NCBI RefSeq assembly: GCF_018448885.1
Contig: NZ_RCWB01000018.1
Span: 1 to 64,000, forward strand
Length of the DNA stretch: 64,000 nucleotides
Origin: Photorhabdus caribbeanensis
GTDB lineage: Bacteria; Pseudomonadota; Gammaproteobacteria; Enterobacterales; Enterobacteriaceae
Reading direction: 5' to 3'
Position 1 is the first letter of the stretch. Each line of letters opens with the position of its first letter. The notes under the pieces are model-generated. The model had not been told where the DNA came from. It searched no databases and saw only the letters and a program-made list of their open reading frames with translations. The position numbers were made by a program, and so were the translations under genes. This document shows, piece after piece, positions 12,001 to 17,815 of the stretch.

Positions 12001-12337
12001 TATCAAATTGGCTGTAGGTATTACGCGAGATACCCGCGGCGTTAGGGGTCTGAATATCGATTTGTGGCGTACCGTTTGCGCTGTTCAGGATAGTCGGTTG
12101 CTGATTACCCGGTGCTTGTCCGTCGGCCACAATATTTGCTTGCGCTGTTAGGGAGATGCTGCCGGTCGCCAATAACAAACTCAGTCGTAACGCCGTTAGT
12201 CGGCAAAGGCATTGGGGTGACTGCCGACGACTGCGGCGGCGTACCGTACTACCTTGCCCGGAGGTGGCAATATCGGCCACGACCATCAGCATGTTCCGGG
12301 CTTTGTTAAAGATAATACGATACAGATGCTTGTTCAT
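1..12337 (-). CDS. Giant two-partner-secretion exoprotein (TpsA; filamentous haemagglutinin/CdiA-like), C-terminus outside the window
   Basis: The frame is open for 4,112 codons without a stop and runs off the window, so the C-terminus (and any toxin or adhesin tip) is unseen. The ATG at 12337 follows a GGAG ribosome site. Residues 1-24 match the extended signal peptide region (MNKHLYRIIFNKARN...); a second hydrophobic stretch ends in SLTAQA near residue 70, the likely cleavage site. The TPS secretion domain follows, with an NPAG motif and a Cys-x-x-Cys pair (ITCNGCGF, about residues 175-190), as in ShlA/HpmA-type exoproteins. A long series of roughly 20-residue beta-helix repeats (L-N-N-x-x-G-x-I pattern) covers about residues 400-3100. 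Then come a Pro/Thr-rich 30-residue repeat, a conserved block (TGQRYLAG, SPSQMALLTSDIIWL, near residues 3490-3550) typical of CdiA-like proteins, and haemagglutinin repeats to the edge. Its transporter tpsB lies 59 bp upstream. Surface adhesion, haemolysis and contact-dependent inhibition are all possible; the decisive C-terminus is missing. Confidence 0.93.
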   Translation of the reverse strand, partial: MNKHLYRIIFNKARNMLMVVADIATSGQGSTVRRRSRRQSPQCLCRLTALRLSLLLATGSISLTAQANIVADGQAPGNQQPTILNSANGTPQIDIQTPNAAGISRNTYSQFDIDQRGVILNNSHNAVQTQLSGMVAGNPWLAKAEAKIILNEVNSINASKLNGWIEVAGQKADVIIANPAGITCNGCGFINAHRATLTTGQAMMEQGRLKGFDIDRGEVRIEGLGLDSSQQNYTEIIARSVVINGKLHAKDLKITTGRNIVDAAHQNIEKKSADSSKNPSFTLDVAALGGMYANKIMLVGTEFGVGVRNAGHIGATAGEVRLTVDGLIENSGTIAARSNTIIKAESIQSASGSTLSAGIDNKGKATLPGSLTLTAKQHIQANGKNLATNTLEAQSKKIDLSGSQTSANNIQLTASQQEVSTANATVTADSFTAKTPGQFNNDGGILVAREINLTTPDLSNKQGKINQTGNGELVLNTQTLNNQSGTLLNEGKRLAITTRNLDNHHGKIASNGNDLNLTVHEKADNTEGGTIQLAGRGKLSLTAKTLNNQDGEIKGNGNLKIDAATLDNSKGKIIAAKQGALELTVDDALNNQDGHLEAGQDIQLTATQLDNSRGKIAATGGSTELIIGKDIENVDGRIEAKTELTTKSQALNNHQGSLLAQRIDSQTKGHKFTNTAGQVIAQEKLTLNSGELDNTSGLLQSDSDMIVNTHGQKLTNTKDTKNSDEKEIKKGTILSKGNLELRTGDINNTAGIISAKGKTTLNAGNVNNTDGQLLSQQMAELTTQALDNTRGQIQSESSLLLDTQNQALTNIDSGKTGGIIAKNSLRISSGKLTNNAGVILGHGIHIDTHEQRLSNQKGTIESKKNLQLDSGELDSTSGQIKSDGDMTLDTHGKKLTTAKSSDTGGVTSEGTLTLTTGEIDNHDGTISGTGTTTITGGDLHNQRGKLVSKTSSLTLTVNNTDNSGGLLQSAGDLTLDTQGGLLTNTNSGKERGIISIGNLKLTTQGVNNDAGLIHAGKNLILDGQKGTITNRNSQPNQGIRSSGDLTLTASAIDNHQGSVEADKQLTVTSGTVDNTGGLLKSGTALSLNTQGQKLINAQSGEKRGIRSGSDLTLEAGEIDNTAGVIDAQGETTLTSQNLNNTGGKILSRKKADLTTQAVNNQRGLIQSATGLKLDTQQHELTSTDGGIIAEEALELATGKLINDRGSIRGDQTHINTHQQALSNVAGTITSKKNLQLDSGELNSTGGRIESTGDMTLTTGDINNQNGVIIGTGTTTVTGGELKNQGGTLASETSALTLTVKKTDNSGGLLKSASDLTLDTQGELLTNLNSGKTGGIIGTGNVKLTAQSINNEAGWIHADKNLTLDGKQGKITNRNSQPKQGISSQGELTITAGAIDNQQGRVIADKQLNVTSTGTVDNTSGKILSQNQQLTMNTGELNNTSGLLQSQTTLSLNTHGQKLTNTQSGDDLGIRSGSDLTLETGEIDNTAGKIDSQGETKLTSQNLNNTDGKILSKGKADLTTQAVNNQHGLIQSATGLKLDTQQHELTSTGGKIVAEDALELTTGKLINDHGDIRGNETHINTHQQALTNVAGTIFSKKNLQLDSGELNSTGGRIESTGDMTLDTHGEKLTTAKSGKTGGVFSKGTMTLTTGEIDNQDGFIKGTGTTIVTGGELKNQGGTLASETSALTLTVKKTDNSGGLLKSAGDLTLDTQGELLTNLNSGETGGIIGTGNVKLTAQGINNEAGWIHADKNLTLDGKQGKITNRNSQPKQGISSQGELTITADTIDNQQGRIISDKRLNVTSTGTVDNTSGKMVSQQHQLTMNTGELNNTSGLLQSKTTLSLNTHGQKLTNTQSGDDLGIRSDSDLTLEAGEIDNTDGKILSKGKADLTTQAVNNQRGLIQSLASLKLDTQQHELTNTDSGKNGIVAEDALELTTGKLINDRGSIRGEQILINTHQQALNNLAGTIFSKKNLQLDSGELNNTGGRIESIGDMTLDTHGEKLTTAKSGDTGGVISKGTLTLTTGEIDNQDGVIIGTGTTIVTGGELKNQGGTLASETSALTLTVKQTDNSNGLLQSKGDLTLDTQGELLTNLNSGKTGGIIGTGNVKLTAQGINNEAGWIHADKNLTLDGKQGKIINRNSQPKQGISSKGELTITADTIDNQQGRIISDKRLNVTSTGTVDNTSGKMVSQHQQLELNTGELNNAGGLLQSHTTLSLNTHGQKLINTQSGDKHGILSGSDLTLEAGEIDNTAGKIDSQGETTLTSQNLNNTDGKIISRKKTELTTQAVNNQSGLIQSSASLKLDTQQQKLTNTNSGKFNGILALDGLKLITGELINDLGYIRSDETHIDTHKQTLSNLTGTIVSRKNLQLDSGALDSTGGLIKSDGNMTIDTHGKKLTTAKSGDTRGVISKGTMTLTTGEIDNQDGAIIGTGATTVTAGELKNQGGTLISEKDALTLSVNQTDNSGGLLQSAGKLTLNTHGHSLTNKNSGDRGGIRSQDDMLITSGDLHNQAGMITNRKIATVNNTEDTIVGTQQIKLITQAFNNQQGTVDSDGNLNLNTQGKRLDNVGDKDKSGKLSAQGDLTLDIGELNNDASFIAADGKTKITSTTLSNKKGLIAGNSGLEIHSQTLINNNGSLKSAKTVNIDTNGQLLDNQHGRIIGDDNTTVTSGKLNNQHGQIQGKKLTIDTGQADTDNQDGKLLSTDTMSLNTHQLDNRRGQVNAIGDATIDSQKQTNNTGGFIHSDHQLTLKTAELINRETNHPDQGIEAQDLIIESQQVDNTQGALRGTNRLQAIINQSLKNEQGLISGGKQLIIKDETQKLTVNNQQGTLIGSEKVNIKANSLSGDGQTLSQGDMEVILKQDFHNTGNIAADGKLSLKTDGNIINDSTIKAWQTLHLGAQNLTNTQTAEISAKQTEVNVRNTLTNTGLIDGELTHLTAKVLDNTGTGRIYGDQIALKTGTLNNTAKDGKAAVIAARDQLDIGTGTLNNSDHALIYSVGDMRIGGQLDENLTATSLAGMLNNDAATIEAGGDLRIDAAIIKNTNKGLVTQIVETEKSQHHEAVLSGHTTRYDWSQVDTSYRNRYGIRDAIMPDGSRDNEFYEYQYTRTVTETQIKENNPGKILAGGNMTINSTMLTNNDSQIIAGGILGGDIDELHNNATKGERITADEGSEIRWYPKKKKRRLRKSKRSQGKDWSDYRPAPIIETIDLKALAWKGNTRPDTTGITIGDRQQSHVQSAPARINQTSRMAEAGEVTFTNATINAITLPNRDIPIDRPFLSPTGQQTEQILSSGTVALPNRDTLPEHPTLPPTGQQTEQILSSGTVALPNRDTLPEHPTLPPTSQQTEQILSSGTVALPNRDALPEHPSLSPTQQTERVLPPVTITLPNSGTLDERPLVLPTGQQFELTLPSDTVKGQSVEPLIRIIAPDTRLPDNSLFVVQPGSDSHYLVETDPKFTQYKKWLGTDYMQQQLTRDPSLAHKRLGDGFYEQRLVRDQITQLTGQRYLAGHNNDETQFKALMEAGVAFSKQQQLTPGIALSPSQMALLTSDIIWLTNRNVTLPDGTTQVVTVPQVYARVNKGDLTGDGALLSGKNVTINSRKDITNSGSISGREITKLTASNLTNSGFIQSGKVDLTARQDITNLGGQIRGRDRVSAQADRDITSASTLRGAGADRWQDRPAGIYVQNDNGTLSLKALNNIHLTASDVENAGKDGQTEITAGLDLTLDTLRTHRTENSDWGSDNYRHLTQQRDVGSQITTAGNLALRAGKNLNATAANVNAGQQLTAQAGNNITLDAGTASSDLVEHSKQTSKGLLSKSSVETHDEVHERRAQSTTLSGDSVTVQAGNNLNITGSNVAGTQDVNLASGNQLTITTADEARHETHFKQEKKSGLMETGGIGFSVGKASQKSTTDIDSNLNKGSTVGSSQGSVTFSAGKQLNIHGSDVVAGQDMQLSGQNINITSAENSHTAITKTEQKQSGLTVALSGTAGGALNSAVQTVQAARSESDSRIKALQGTKAALSGVQAVQAARLADAKGGDDKANNNLVGVNLSYGSQSSRSELKQHQTTQQGSSLMTGDNLTLTASGTPDQNGDIRIQGGQLQAGKDLQLNASRDIQLSS
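2261..2530 (-). repeat. Three tandem 90-bp units (30-residue linker repeat) inside tpsA
   Basis: Units begin at 2261, 2351 and 2441 and are nearly identical. In the tpsA frame each encodes a Pro/Thr/Gln-rich 30-residue block containing LPNRD, EHPTLPPT and QQTEQILSSGTV. More diverged partial copies flank on both sides (about 2175-2260 and 2531-2580). The block separates the beta-helix repeats from the CdiA-like conserved domain, so it may act as a flexible spacer. It keeps the reading frame. Confidence 0.85.
5008..9504 (-). repeat. Long in-frame repeats (about 1.03-1.18 kb each) inside tpsA
   Basis: The anchor ttccgcc-ttggtttttcag recurs at 5008, 6190, 7309 and 8479, with a weaker copy at 9505, giving units of 1182, 1119, 1170 and about 1026 bp, all multiples of three. 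A second anchor (ctgttgatgtcacgttgag) at 5812, 6931 and 8101 gives the same 1119 and 1170 bp spacing. The middle units are close to identical over hundreds of bases and differ by small in-frame deletions. Each unit contains many 20-residue beta-helix repeats, so this is repetition at two scales, pointing to recent duplication or recombination. Flanks at 4.85-5.0 and 9.5-10 kb are diverged copies. Confidence 0.85.
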
Positions 12338-12396
12338 TGTTTTTCTCCACTAACACTTTTTATCTGGGATAACTTTGGCTGCGTTGTTATTTTGAA

Positions 12397-14061
12397 TTAG
12401 TACTGCCAGTACAAACTGAATCCGGTTGTGACTGATGAGGTTTGAAAGCCATCCGGTTTGGATAACGGGATACCAGCAAACAGGTCATAGCTCACGCCTT
12501 TAAGACTGCCGCGACAGCCCAGAACGCCGCCCGCCAGATGTTTTCCCAGTCGTTGCTCATTCCCCGGCCCGCCAATTTCGCCGTAATCCATGCCCATATA
12601 CAGGGATTGACCATTCAGCGGCGTTTGCCATTCCAGTTCGTTACGGCTGTACCAGCCATGATCTCCGTTTAGCGTGCGTTCGCCGTCAAATCCGCGTACG
12701 GTCCAGCGGTTGCCAATTGAAAATTGATCCTGTGGCGTCAACGGTCTGGCGCTTATTTGGCGCAAGTACTGGGTTTTGTAGATGAATGGCTGAGAAAATA
12801 GGGTAAATGGCGCAGAAAGTGCCGCAGAAAACTGGGTTGTTTTAAGTAAGGCGGTCGCTTTACCGCGGACCTCTTCTTGTGCGGGCTGTGCCCCAAACCA
12901 GCGTGTTCCCTGTTGGTAAGTCACTCCGGCATCCACGGTGGCACTACCGATGTAGTGACGATGAGATAATCCCAATTTCCAGCCAGCCGTTTCCCGGCGT
13001 TGTACATCGATTTCCAGGTCATTAATGAAACTCTTGGATGTACGACGATAAATTTCGCCGTTAACCACAGTTTTCTGGCTGGCGTTACGATGCAGGATTC
13101 GGCTGAGCTGGACATTCAGGTTTTTGCTTTTACCGCTGTATTTGTTGTCTTTACTTGGCCCGGCTACCTTTTGGTTGTAATCGTAATTACTGGCAGTGAT
13201 GCCTGCCATCCAGTATCCCACCGGTAGGGAGTAGTGGATGGTGTAGTTTTTGCTGCTGCGGCCAGAAGGGGAGTGAATATCGCGCCCACCGGAGATATAA
13301 AATAGATCACTCAACGCAAGAGGATTATCCAGATATAAAGTTAATCCGCCTTGGTAACGCCCAGTGCTTTTAGAACCCGAATCGTCCAGATAGCTAGCGA
13401 GTCGCCAATGTCTTGACTGACGCCAGTTCAGTACGATATCGCTTTCTCCTAACCGTTCATTCGGTACAATTTCCATGTCGGCTTGAACAGTAGGAAAGCG
13501 TTGTAAATTTTCTAATCCCTGCTCAATATCCCGTAAGTCAAGCAGTTCTCCTTCGCGGGGAGGGAATGTGGTTATCCGTTGGATATAATTGCCACTTTCA
13601 GCGGTATAGCGAATATGCCCAATTTTGCCCGGTATGATCATGAGTTTTAATGTCTTGGAATTAAGATCCTGACTGGGAGCTAATACTCTGCTCGTGACAT
13701 AGCCATGATTAATTAACCGGTTTTGTATCCGAGTCATTAATATATTAATCCCCTGGGTGCCCAGGCAGTGATTTTCTCCCTGTTGGGCTAAACGTTTTAA
13801 AGGTAACCAGTGAGGAAAATGTTCCGTGCCTTCAAGAACGACATGCGTAATAAGAAAGCAGGGCGTATCGACGGGAAATTTAGAAGGTACTGCTGTTTCA
13901 GGAACAGACAGACGAATATCCGCCGGTGGCGGTGTTAATTGGGCTTCCAGCGCTTTCTGTCGTTCTTGTTGATGAATGAGTTGCTGATCTGAAATTTCAG
14001 CGGCTTTAACATCGGTAGTTACAATAAGAAAACTAGCAAAAATAATAACCTTTTTTTTCAT
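12397..14061 (-). CDS. Two-partner-secretion outer-membrane transporter (TpsB; FhaC/ShlB/CdiB family)
   Basis: The product is a beta-barrel that recognises the TPS domain of the neighbouring exoprotein and moves it across the outer membrane. The chosen start at 14061 gives 554 residues beginning with a clean signal peptide (MKKKVIIFASFL...VKA). The frame extends nine codons further to 14088, but that start has no ribosome site and would bury the signal. Residues 20-50 are a Gln/Glu-rich linker. POTRA domains follow (CFLITHVVLEG, then NHGYVTSRVLAPSQDL), and the C-terminal half is barrel-like, with VRGFDGERTLNGDHGWYSRNEL corresponding to the conserved region near barrel strands 5-6 and an aromatic C-terminus (...LYWQY). 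The length suits the family. It lies 59 bp upstream of tpsA on the same strand, the usual tpsB-tpsA operon order. The family assignment is secure; the biological role follows that of the exoprotein. Confidence 0.92.
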   Translation of the reverse strand: MKKKVIIFASFLIVTTDVKAAEISDQQLIHQQERQKALEAQLTPPPADIRLSVPETAVPSKFPVDTPCFLITHVVLEGTEHFPHWLPLKRLAQQGENHCLGTQGINILMTRIQNRLINHGYVTSRVLAPSQDLNSKTLKLMIIPGKIGHIRYTAESGNYIQRITTFPPREGELLDLRDIEQGLENLQRFPTVQADMEIVPNERLGESDIVLNWRQSRHWRLASYLDDSGSKSTGRYQGGLTLYLDNPLALSDLFYISGGRDIHSPSGRSSKNYTIHYSLPVGYWMAGITASNYDYNQKVAGPSKDNKYSGKSKNLNVQLSRILHRNASQKTVVNGEIYRRTSKSFINDLEIDVQRRETAGWKLGLSHRHYIGSATVDAGVTYQQGTRWFGAQPAQEEVRGKATALLKTTQFSAALSAPFTLFSQPFIYKTQYLRQISARPLTPQDQFSIGNRWTVRGFDGERTLNGDHGWYSRNELEWQTPLNGQSLYMGMDYGEIGGPGNEQRLGKHLAGGVLGCRGSLKGVSYDLFAGIPLSKPDGFQTSSVTTGFSLYWQY

Positions 14062-14478
14062 TATTCTTTGGCATCCCGCACGCGTCATATAATTTTTGGG
14101 GCGCTATTAGTCATGAATTTGACTTAATAATCAATATGTATATTTACGTACTGATATGATTGAGAAATACCGTCTCTTTTAAATTCTTTAATAAAAACAA
14201 TTGGATGTGTTTTTGTTAGAAAATGAACAAGAATGAAAAACACTTTGTTAATTAATGAGTTATGTAACTAATGTCAGATATTTATAATTTAGTTTTATAT
14301 ATTGATAAATATGTGATATATGTCACTAAGAATATTATTATTTAATTGTAGTTAAAGTGACAATTGAAATTGTTTCTTTTCGGTATTGAGTGAATGATGG
14401 ATATTGTTTTCTCTGGATTATTTATTAATTAATTGTCGGATATTTGTTTCTTAGCAAATATGCGAATGGGTTAAATTA
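14062..14478. other. AT-rich intergenic region upstream of tpsB
   Basis: No gene is seen. The stretch is strongly AT-rich and should hold the tpsB-tpsA promoter and leader. I could not single out a convincing -35/-10 pair or operator. Confidence 0.6.
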
Positions 14479-14505
14479 TTGGTGATTGTCATAATCAATC
14501 ACCAA
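14479..14505 (-). terminator. Hairpin downstream of smp, possible terminator
   Basis: Perfect 10-bp inverted repeat: TTGGTGATTG, 7-base loop, then CAATCACCAA. It starts 31 bp after the smp stop. There is no strong T run on the minus strand, so termination is a guess; it could also be an operator for tpsB. Confidence 0.4.
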
Positions 14506-14535
14506 AGTGAACTAATGATTTAACGAGAAGTTTTT

Positions 14536-15180
14536 TTACTCTGATTTTTCCTCTTCTTCACTTGATTTACTGTTGGCTGTCAGCAAATAAGGCGATTGTT
14601 GCCAGCGGCTTGGGGCTAATTGCAATAGGTTATGCGCCAGAATAAAGCCAATTGCTAAAGCGAGTAAGATCATGATCCGAAGTAAGTTAGTCGTGTTATC
14701 CACCTGCTTGGACTCGGTTGCCAATTTGTGGGTATCCAGTGTCAGGCGCAGAAAACCTTTGGGTTCATCTTTTCCCGGAATGGGAGTGACTATCTGGTAG
14801 TTAAAATAGCTGCCCGCTTTTTTACCATCCAAAGATAGACGATCCCGCACTGAGACGTTCTCTCCGCTATGAGCAACCTGTGTTCCATTGTTAAGATAGA
14901 CACTGGCATCAAGTATGCGGCTGTTTGTCGTCAGATGATGCAAATTAGCCAGTATCTGCTCATTATTAAGATCTTTGCTGCCACTCTCCATATAATCAGA
15001 TAAGCTGAATGCGACTTGTTTTGCCAAGGTTTTTGCCAATTCCTCAAATTGATCCATCTGGGCTTGTTGGTGAGAACGGCTAAAATAGGAAACGCCCTGC
15101 ATTAGAAATACTAATAAAGCAATGCAAATCAATATAATAGCTGTTTTATGCAGTCGGAATTTTAATTTAGCTTTGATCAT
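14536..15180 (-). CDS. smp: SMP-family membrane protein (Smp/YtjB)
   Basis: The product is a small inner-membrane protein of unknown molecular function, found next to serB across enterobacteria. With the ATG at 15180, preceded by GGAAGAG, it has 214 residues, the length of the E. coli protein; the frame itself extends 24 codons further upstream without support. One transmembrane helix lies near residues 14-30 (AIILICIALLVFLMQGV), followed by a periplasmic region of about 140 residues and a second hydrophobic segment near 163-183 (LLRIMILLALAIGFILAHNLL), then a charged Glu/Ser-rich tail. The periplasmic stretch between two helices resembles a small sensor-like domain, but that is inference. 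The gene is divergent from serB with about 115 bp between starts. Confidence 0.9.
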   Translation of the reverse strand: MIKAKLKFRLHKTAIILICIALLVFLMQGVSYFSRSHQQAQMDQFEELAKTLAKQVAFSLSDYMESGSKDLNNEQILANLHHLTTNSRILDASVYLNNGTQVAHSGENVSVRDRLSLDGKKAGSYFNYQIVTPIPGKDEPKGFLRLTLDTHKLATESKQVDNTTNLLRIMILLALAIGFILAHNLLQLAPSRWQQSPYLLTANSKSSEEEEKSE

Positions 15181-15295
15181 AGTTATCTCTTCCAGGCTTT
15201 GGCCCATGCAATGTTGCCAGATGCAGTACAGAGAGGATAGTTTGAAGCGCAATTTTTTACTGTCAAATCATGTGGGATTACAGGAGTAGGGATTA

Positions 15296-16273
15296 ATGTC
15301 TAATAACCTGGCTTATCACTATTTGCCGGAAGAGGTCCATAAGTGGCCGGGATTACCACTTTCGTTAAGTGGTGAAGAAGTTATGCCATTGGATTACCGG
15401 GCTGGTGACAGTGGTTGGTTGATATATGGCCGTGGCTTGGATAAACAACGTATCAGCAATTTTCAGCATCGGCTTGGCGCTGCTATTGTCATTGTTTCTT
15501 CATGGCGCATTGATGATTATCAGGTAGTACGTATTGCCGGGAATTTGACTACGCGTATTAAGCGGTTAGCTGATGAATGTCGGTTGGATGTGGTGCCTTT
15601 GGGGCAGATCCCACGGTTGCGGTCGCCAGGTTTGCTGGTGATGGATATGGATTCAACGGCAATTCAAATTGAATGTATTGATGAAATAGCCCGTTTGGCT
15701 GGCGTAGGTGATAAAGTCGCTGAAATTACTGAGCGAGCGATGCAAGGAGAGCTGGATTTTTCTGATAGTCTGCGGGAACGAGTTGCTCAGTTGGCAGGGG
15801 CTGATGCTGATATTCTGCGGCAGGTTGTAGAAAATTTGCCGCTTATGCCGGGGCTGACCAGTTTGGTGCGTAAGTTACAATCCCTTGATTGGCATGTGGC
15901 AATCGCATCGGGTGGTTTTACCTATTTTGCCGACCATTTGCGTCAGAATTTACGTTTGGTGGCTGCGGCAGCTAATCAGTTAGAAGTCAAAAATGGCAAG
16001 TTGACAGGTAAGGTTATCGGGCCAATTGTTGATGCTAAATATAAGGCTGCCACATTGGTGAAGTTGGCGAAAAAACTGGATATCCCATTGGAGCAGACTA
16101 TTGCGATTGGCGATGGCGCTAATGATTTGAAGATGATCCGCAAAGCAGGGTTAGGTATCGCTTACCATGCTAAACCGAAGGTTTATGCGCAATCGAAAGT
16201 GACCATCCGTCATGCTGATCTGATGGGAGTATTGTGTGTGTTAAGTGGTGGTCTCAAACACGAAGAGCGTTAA
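15296..16273 (+). CDS. serB: Phosphoserine phosphatase
   Basis: Catalyses the last step of L-serine synthesis, hydrolysing O-phosphoserine in the cytoplasm. The 325-residue product matches the E. coli enzyme (322). The HAD motif I is DMDSTAIQIE (DxDxT, nucleophile Asp), motif II is IASGGFTYF (Ser), and motif III with Lys and Asp is GDGANDLKMI. An ACT-like regulatory segment occupies about residues 1-100. The start at 15296 follows CAGGAG. The stop codon is followed at once by an ERIC element and then radA, so serB and radA are probably cotranscribed through it, as serB-radA-nadR are in E. coli. Confidence 0.97.
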   Translation: MSNNLAYHYLPEEVHKWPGLPLSLSGEEVMPLDYRAGDSGWLIYGRGLDKQRISNFQHRLGAAIVIVSSWRIDDYQVVRIAGNLTTRIKRLADECRLDVVPLGQIPRLRSPGLLVMDMDSTAIQIECIDEIARLAGVGDKVAEITERAMQGELDFSDSLRERVAQLAGADADILRQVVENLPLMPGLTSLVRKLQSLDWHVAIASGGFTYFADHLRQNLRLVAAAANQLEVKNGKLTGKVIGPIVDAKYKAATLVKLAKKLDIPLEQTIAIGDGANDLKMIRKAGLGIAYHAKPKVYAQSKVTIRHADLMGVLCVLSGGLKHEER

Positions 16274-16400
16274 TATACCCTATGGATTTCAAGATGCATC
16301 GCGACGGCAAGGGAGCGAATCCCCGGGAGCATAGCGAACTATGTTACTGGGGTGAGTGAGTGCAGCCAACAAACAGGCAACTTGAAAGATGACGGGTATA
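16274..16400 (+). repeat. ERIC (enterobacterial repetitive intergenic consensus) element, full length
   Basis: Exactly 127 bp, bounded by TATACCC and GGGTATA, with the core GAATCCCCGGGAGCATAG and ACTGGGGTGAG typical of ERIC. It begins on the base after the serB stop and ends 19 bp before the radA start, so it lies in the serB-radA transcript and would fold into a long hairpin. A near-identical copy lies in the opposite orientation at 51975-52101. Confidence 0.93.
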
Positions 16401-16419
16401 GAGTTTTTAGGAGTGCAGA

Positions 16420-17802
16420 GTGGCGAAAGCAGCAAAGCGGGCATTTGTCTGTAATGAGTGTGGGGCGGATTATCCCCGCTGGCAAGGGCAATGTAGTGCA
16501 TGTCATGCCTGGAATACCATTACGGAGGTGCGCTTAGCCGCAGCACCTTCCTCCCGTAATGAGCGGTTCAGTGGTTATGCGGGAGATGCTGGCGTCAGCA
16601 GAGTTCAGAAATTATCAGAGATTAGTCTGGAAGAACTTCCTCGTTTTTCTACCGGATTTAAAGAGTTCGATCGGGTGCTTGGCGGCGGGGTTGTTCCTGG
16701 TAGCGCGATTCTGATTGGCGGTAATCCGGGAGCCGGGAAAAGTACCTTGTTGTTGCAGACGATGTGTCAATTGTCTGCGCAGATGAAAACTTTATATGTT
16801 ACTGGGGAGGAGTCGTTACAGCAGGTTGCAATGCGTGCGCACCGGTTGGGGTTGCCAGCTGATAATCTGAATATGTTGTCAGAAACCAGCATTGAACAAA
16901 TTTGTCTGATTGCGGAGCAGGAGCAGCCAAAGTTGATGGTGATTGATTCTATCCAGGTGATGCATATGGTGGATATTCAATCTTCTCCGGGGAGTGTCGC
17001 TCAGGTCAGAGAGACTGCGGCTTATCTGACTCGGTTTGCTAAGACTCGTGGTGTTGCCATTGTGATGGTTGGTCATGTGACTAAAGATGGCTCATTAGCG
17101 GGGCCGAAAGTGTTGGAACACTGTATTGACTGCTCTGTGATGCTTGATGGTGAAGCGGATTCCCGCTTTCGCACTTTACGTAGTCATAAAAACCGTTTTG
17201 GGGCCGTTAATGAACTTGGCGTATTCGCCATGACAGAACAGGGATTGCGTGAAGTGAGTAATCCATCAGCGATTTTTCTGAGCCGTGGCGATGAAGTTAC
17301 CGCTGGCAGTTCTGTCATGGTGGTATGGGAAGGAACTCGACCTCTATTGGTGGAGATTCAAGCGCTGGTGGATCACTCAATGATGACCAATCCACGGCGG
17401 GTGGCTGTGGGGTTGGAGCAAAACCGGCTGGCTATTCTGTTGGCGGTTCTTCATCGTCATGGCGGTTTGCAAATGTCCGATCAGGATGTGTTTGTGAATG
17501 TGGTGGGAGGAGTTAAGGTGGCGGAAACCAGCGCGGATCTTGCTTTACTGCTCTCTTTAGTCTCCAGTTTTCGGGATAGGCCGTTACCCCGTGATTTAGT
17601 TGTATTTGGCGAAGTTGGGTTGGCAGGAGAGATCCGTCCTGTTCCCAGTGGGCAGGAACGCATATCCGAAGCCGCTAAACATGGTTTCAAACGGGCGATA
17701 GTACCTTATGCCAATATGCCAAAAAAAGCGCTGCCAGAGATGCAAGTTTTTGGTGTGAAAAAGTTGGCGGATGCGTTATCTGTTATGGATGATTTTGATT
17801 AA
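16420..17802 (+). CDS. radA: DNA repair protein RadA (Sms), branch-migration ATPase
   Basis: RadA works with RecA in recombination and processing of branched DNA. The product has 460 residues, the E. coli length. An N-terminal zinc finger uses Cys 11, 14, 25 and 28 (CNEC...CSAC). Walker A is GGNPGAGKST near residue 105, followed by the RadA-specific KNRFG motif and a C-terminal Lon-like domain (VFGEVGLAGEIRPV). The start is GTG at 16420, with AGGAG seven bases upstream; it is set by the zinc-finger N-terminus. It sits 19 bp behind the ERIC element that separates it from serB, and nadR starts 13 bp after its stop, so serB-radA-nadR looks like one operon. Confidence 0.97.
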   Translation: MAKAAKRAFVCNECGADYPRWQGQCSACHAWNTITEVRLAAAPSSRNERFSGYAGDAGVSRVQKLSEISLEELPRFSTGFKEFDRVLGGGVVPGSAILIGGNPGAGKSTLLLQTMCQLSAQMKTLYVTGEESLQQVAMRAHRLGLPADNLNMLSETSIEQICLIAEQEQPKLMVIDSIQVMHMVDIQSSPGSVAQVRETAAYLTRFAKTRGVAIVMVGHVTKDGSLAGPKVLEHCIDCSVMLDGEADSRFRTLRSHKNRFGAVNELGVFAMTEQGLREVSNPSAIFLSRGDEVTAGSSVMVVWEGTRPLLVEIQALVDHSMMTNPRRVAVGLEQNRLAILLAVLHRHGGLQMSDQDVFVNVVGGVKVAETSADLALLLSLVSSFRDRPLPRDLVVFGEVGLAGEIRPVPSGQERISEAAKHGFKRAIVPYANMPKKALPEMQVFGVKKLADALSVMDDFD

Positions 17803-17815
17803 ACAGGGGGGAGAT

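Noticed and set aside
425-12309. Many plus-strand reading frames of 60-190 codons opposite tpsA
   Set aside because: They are shadows of the repetitive tpsA coding strand; their Pro/Ser/Val-rich products repeat with the tpsA units and lack ribosome sites.
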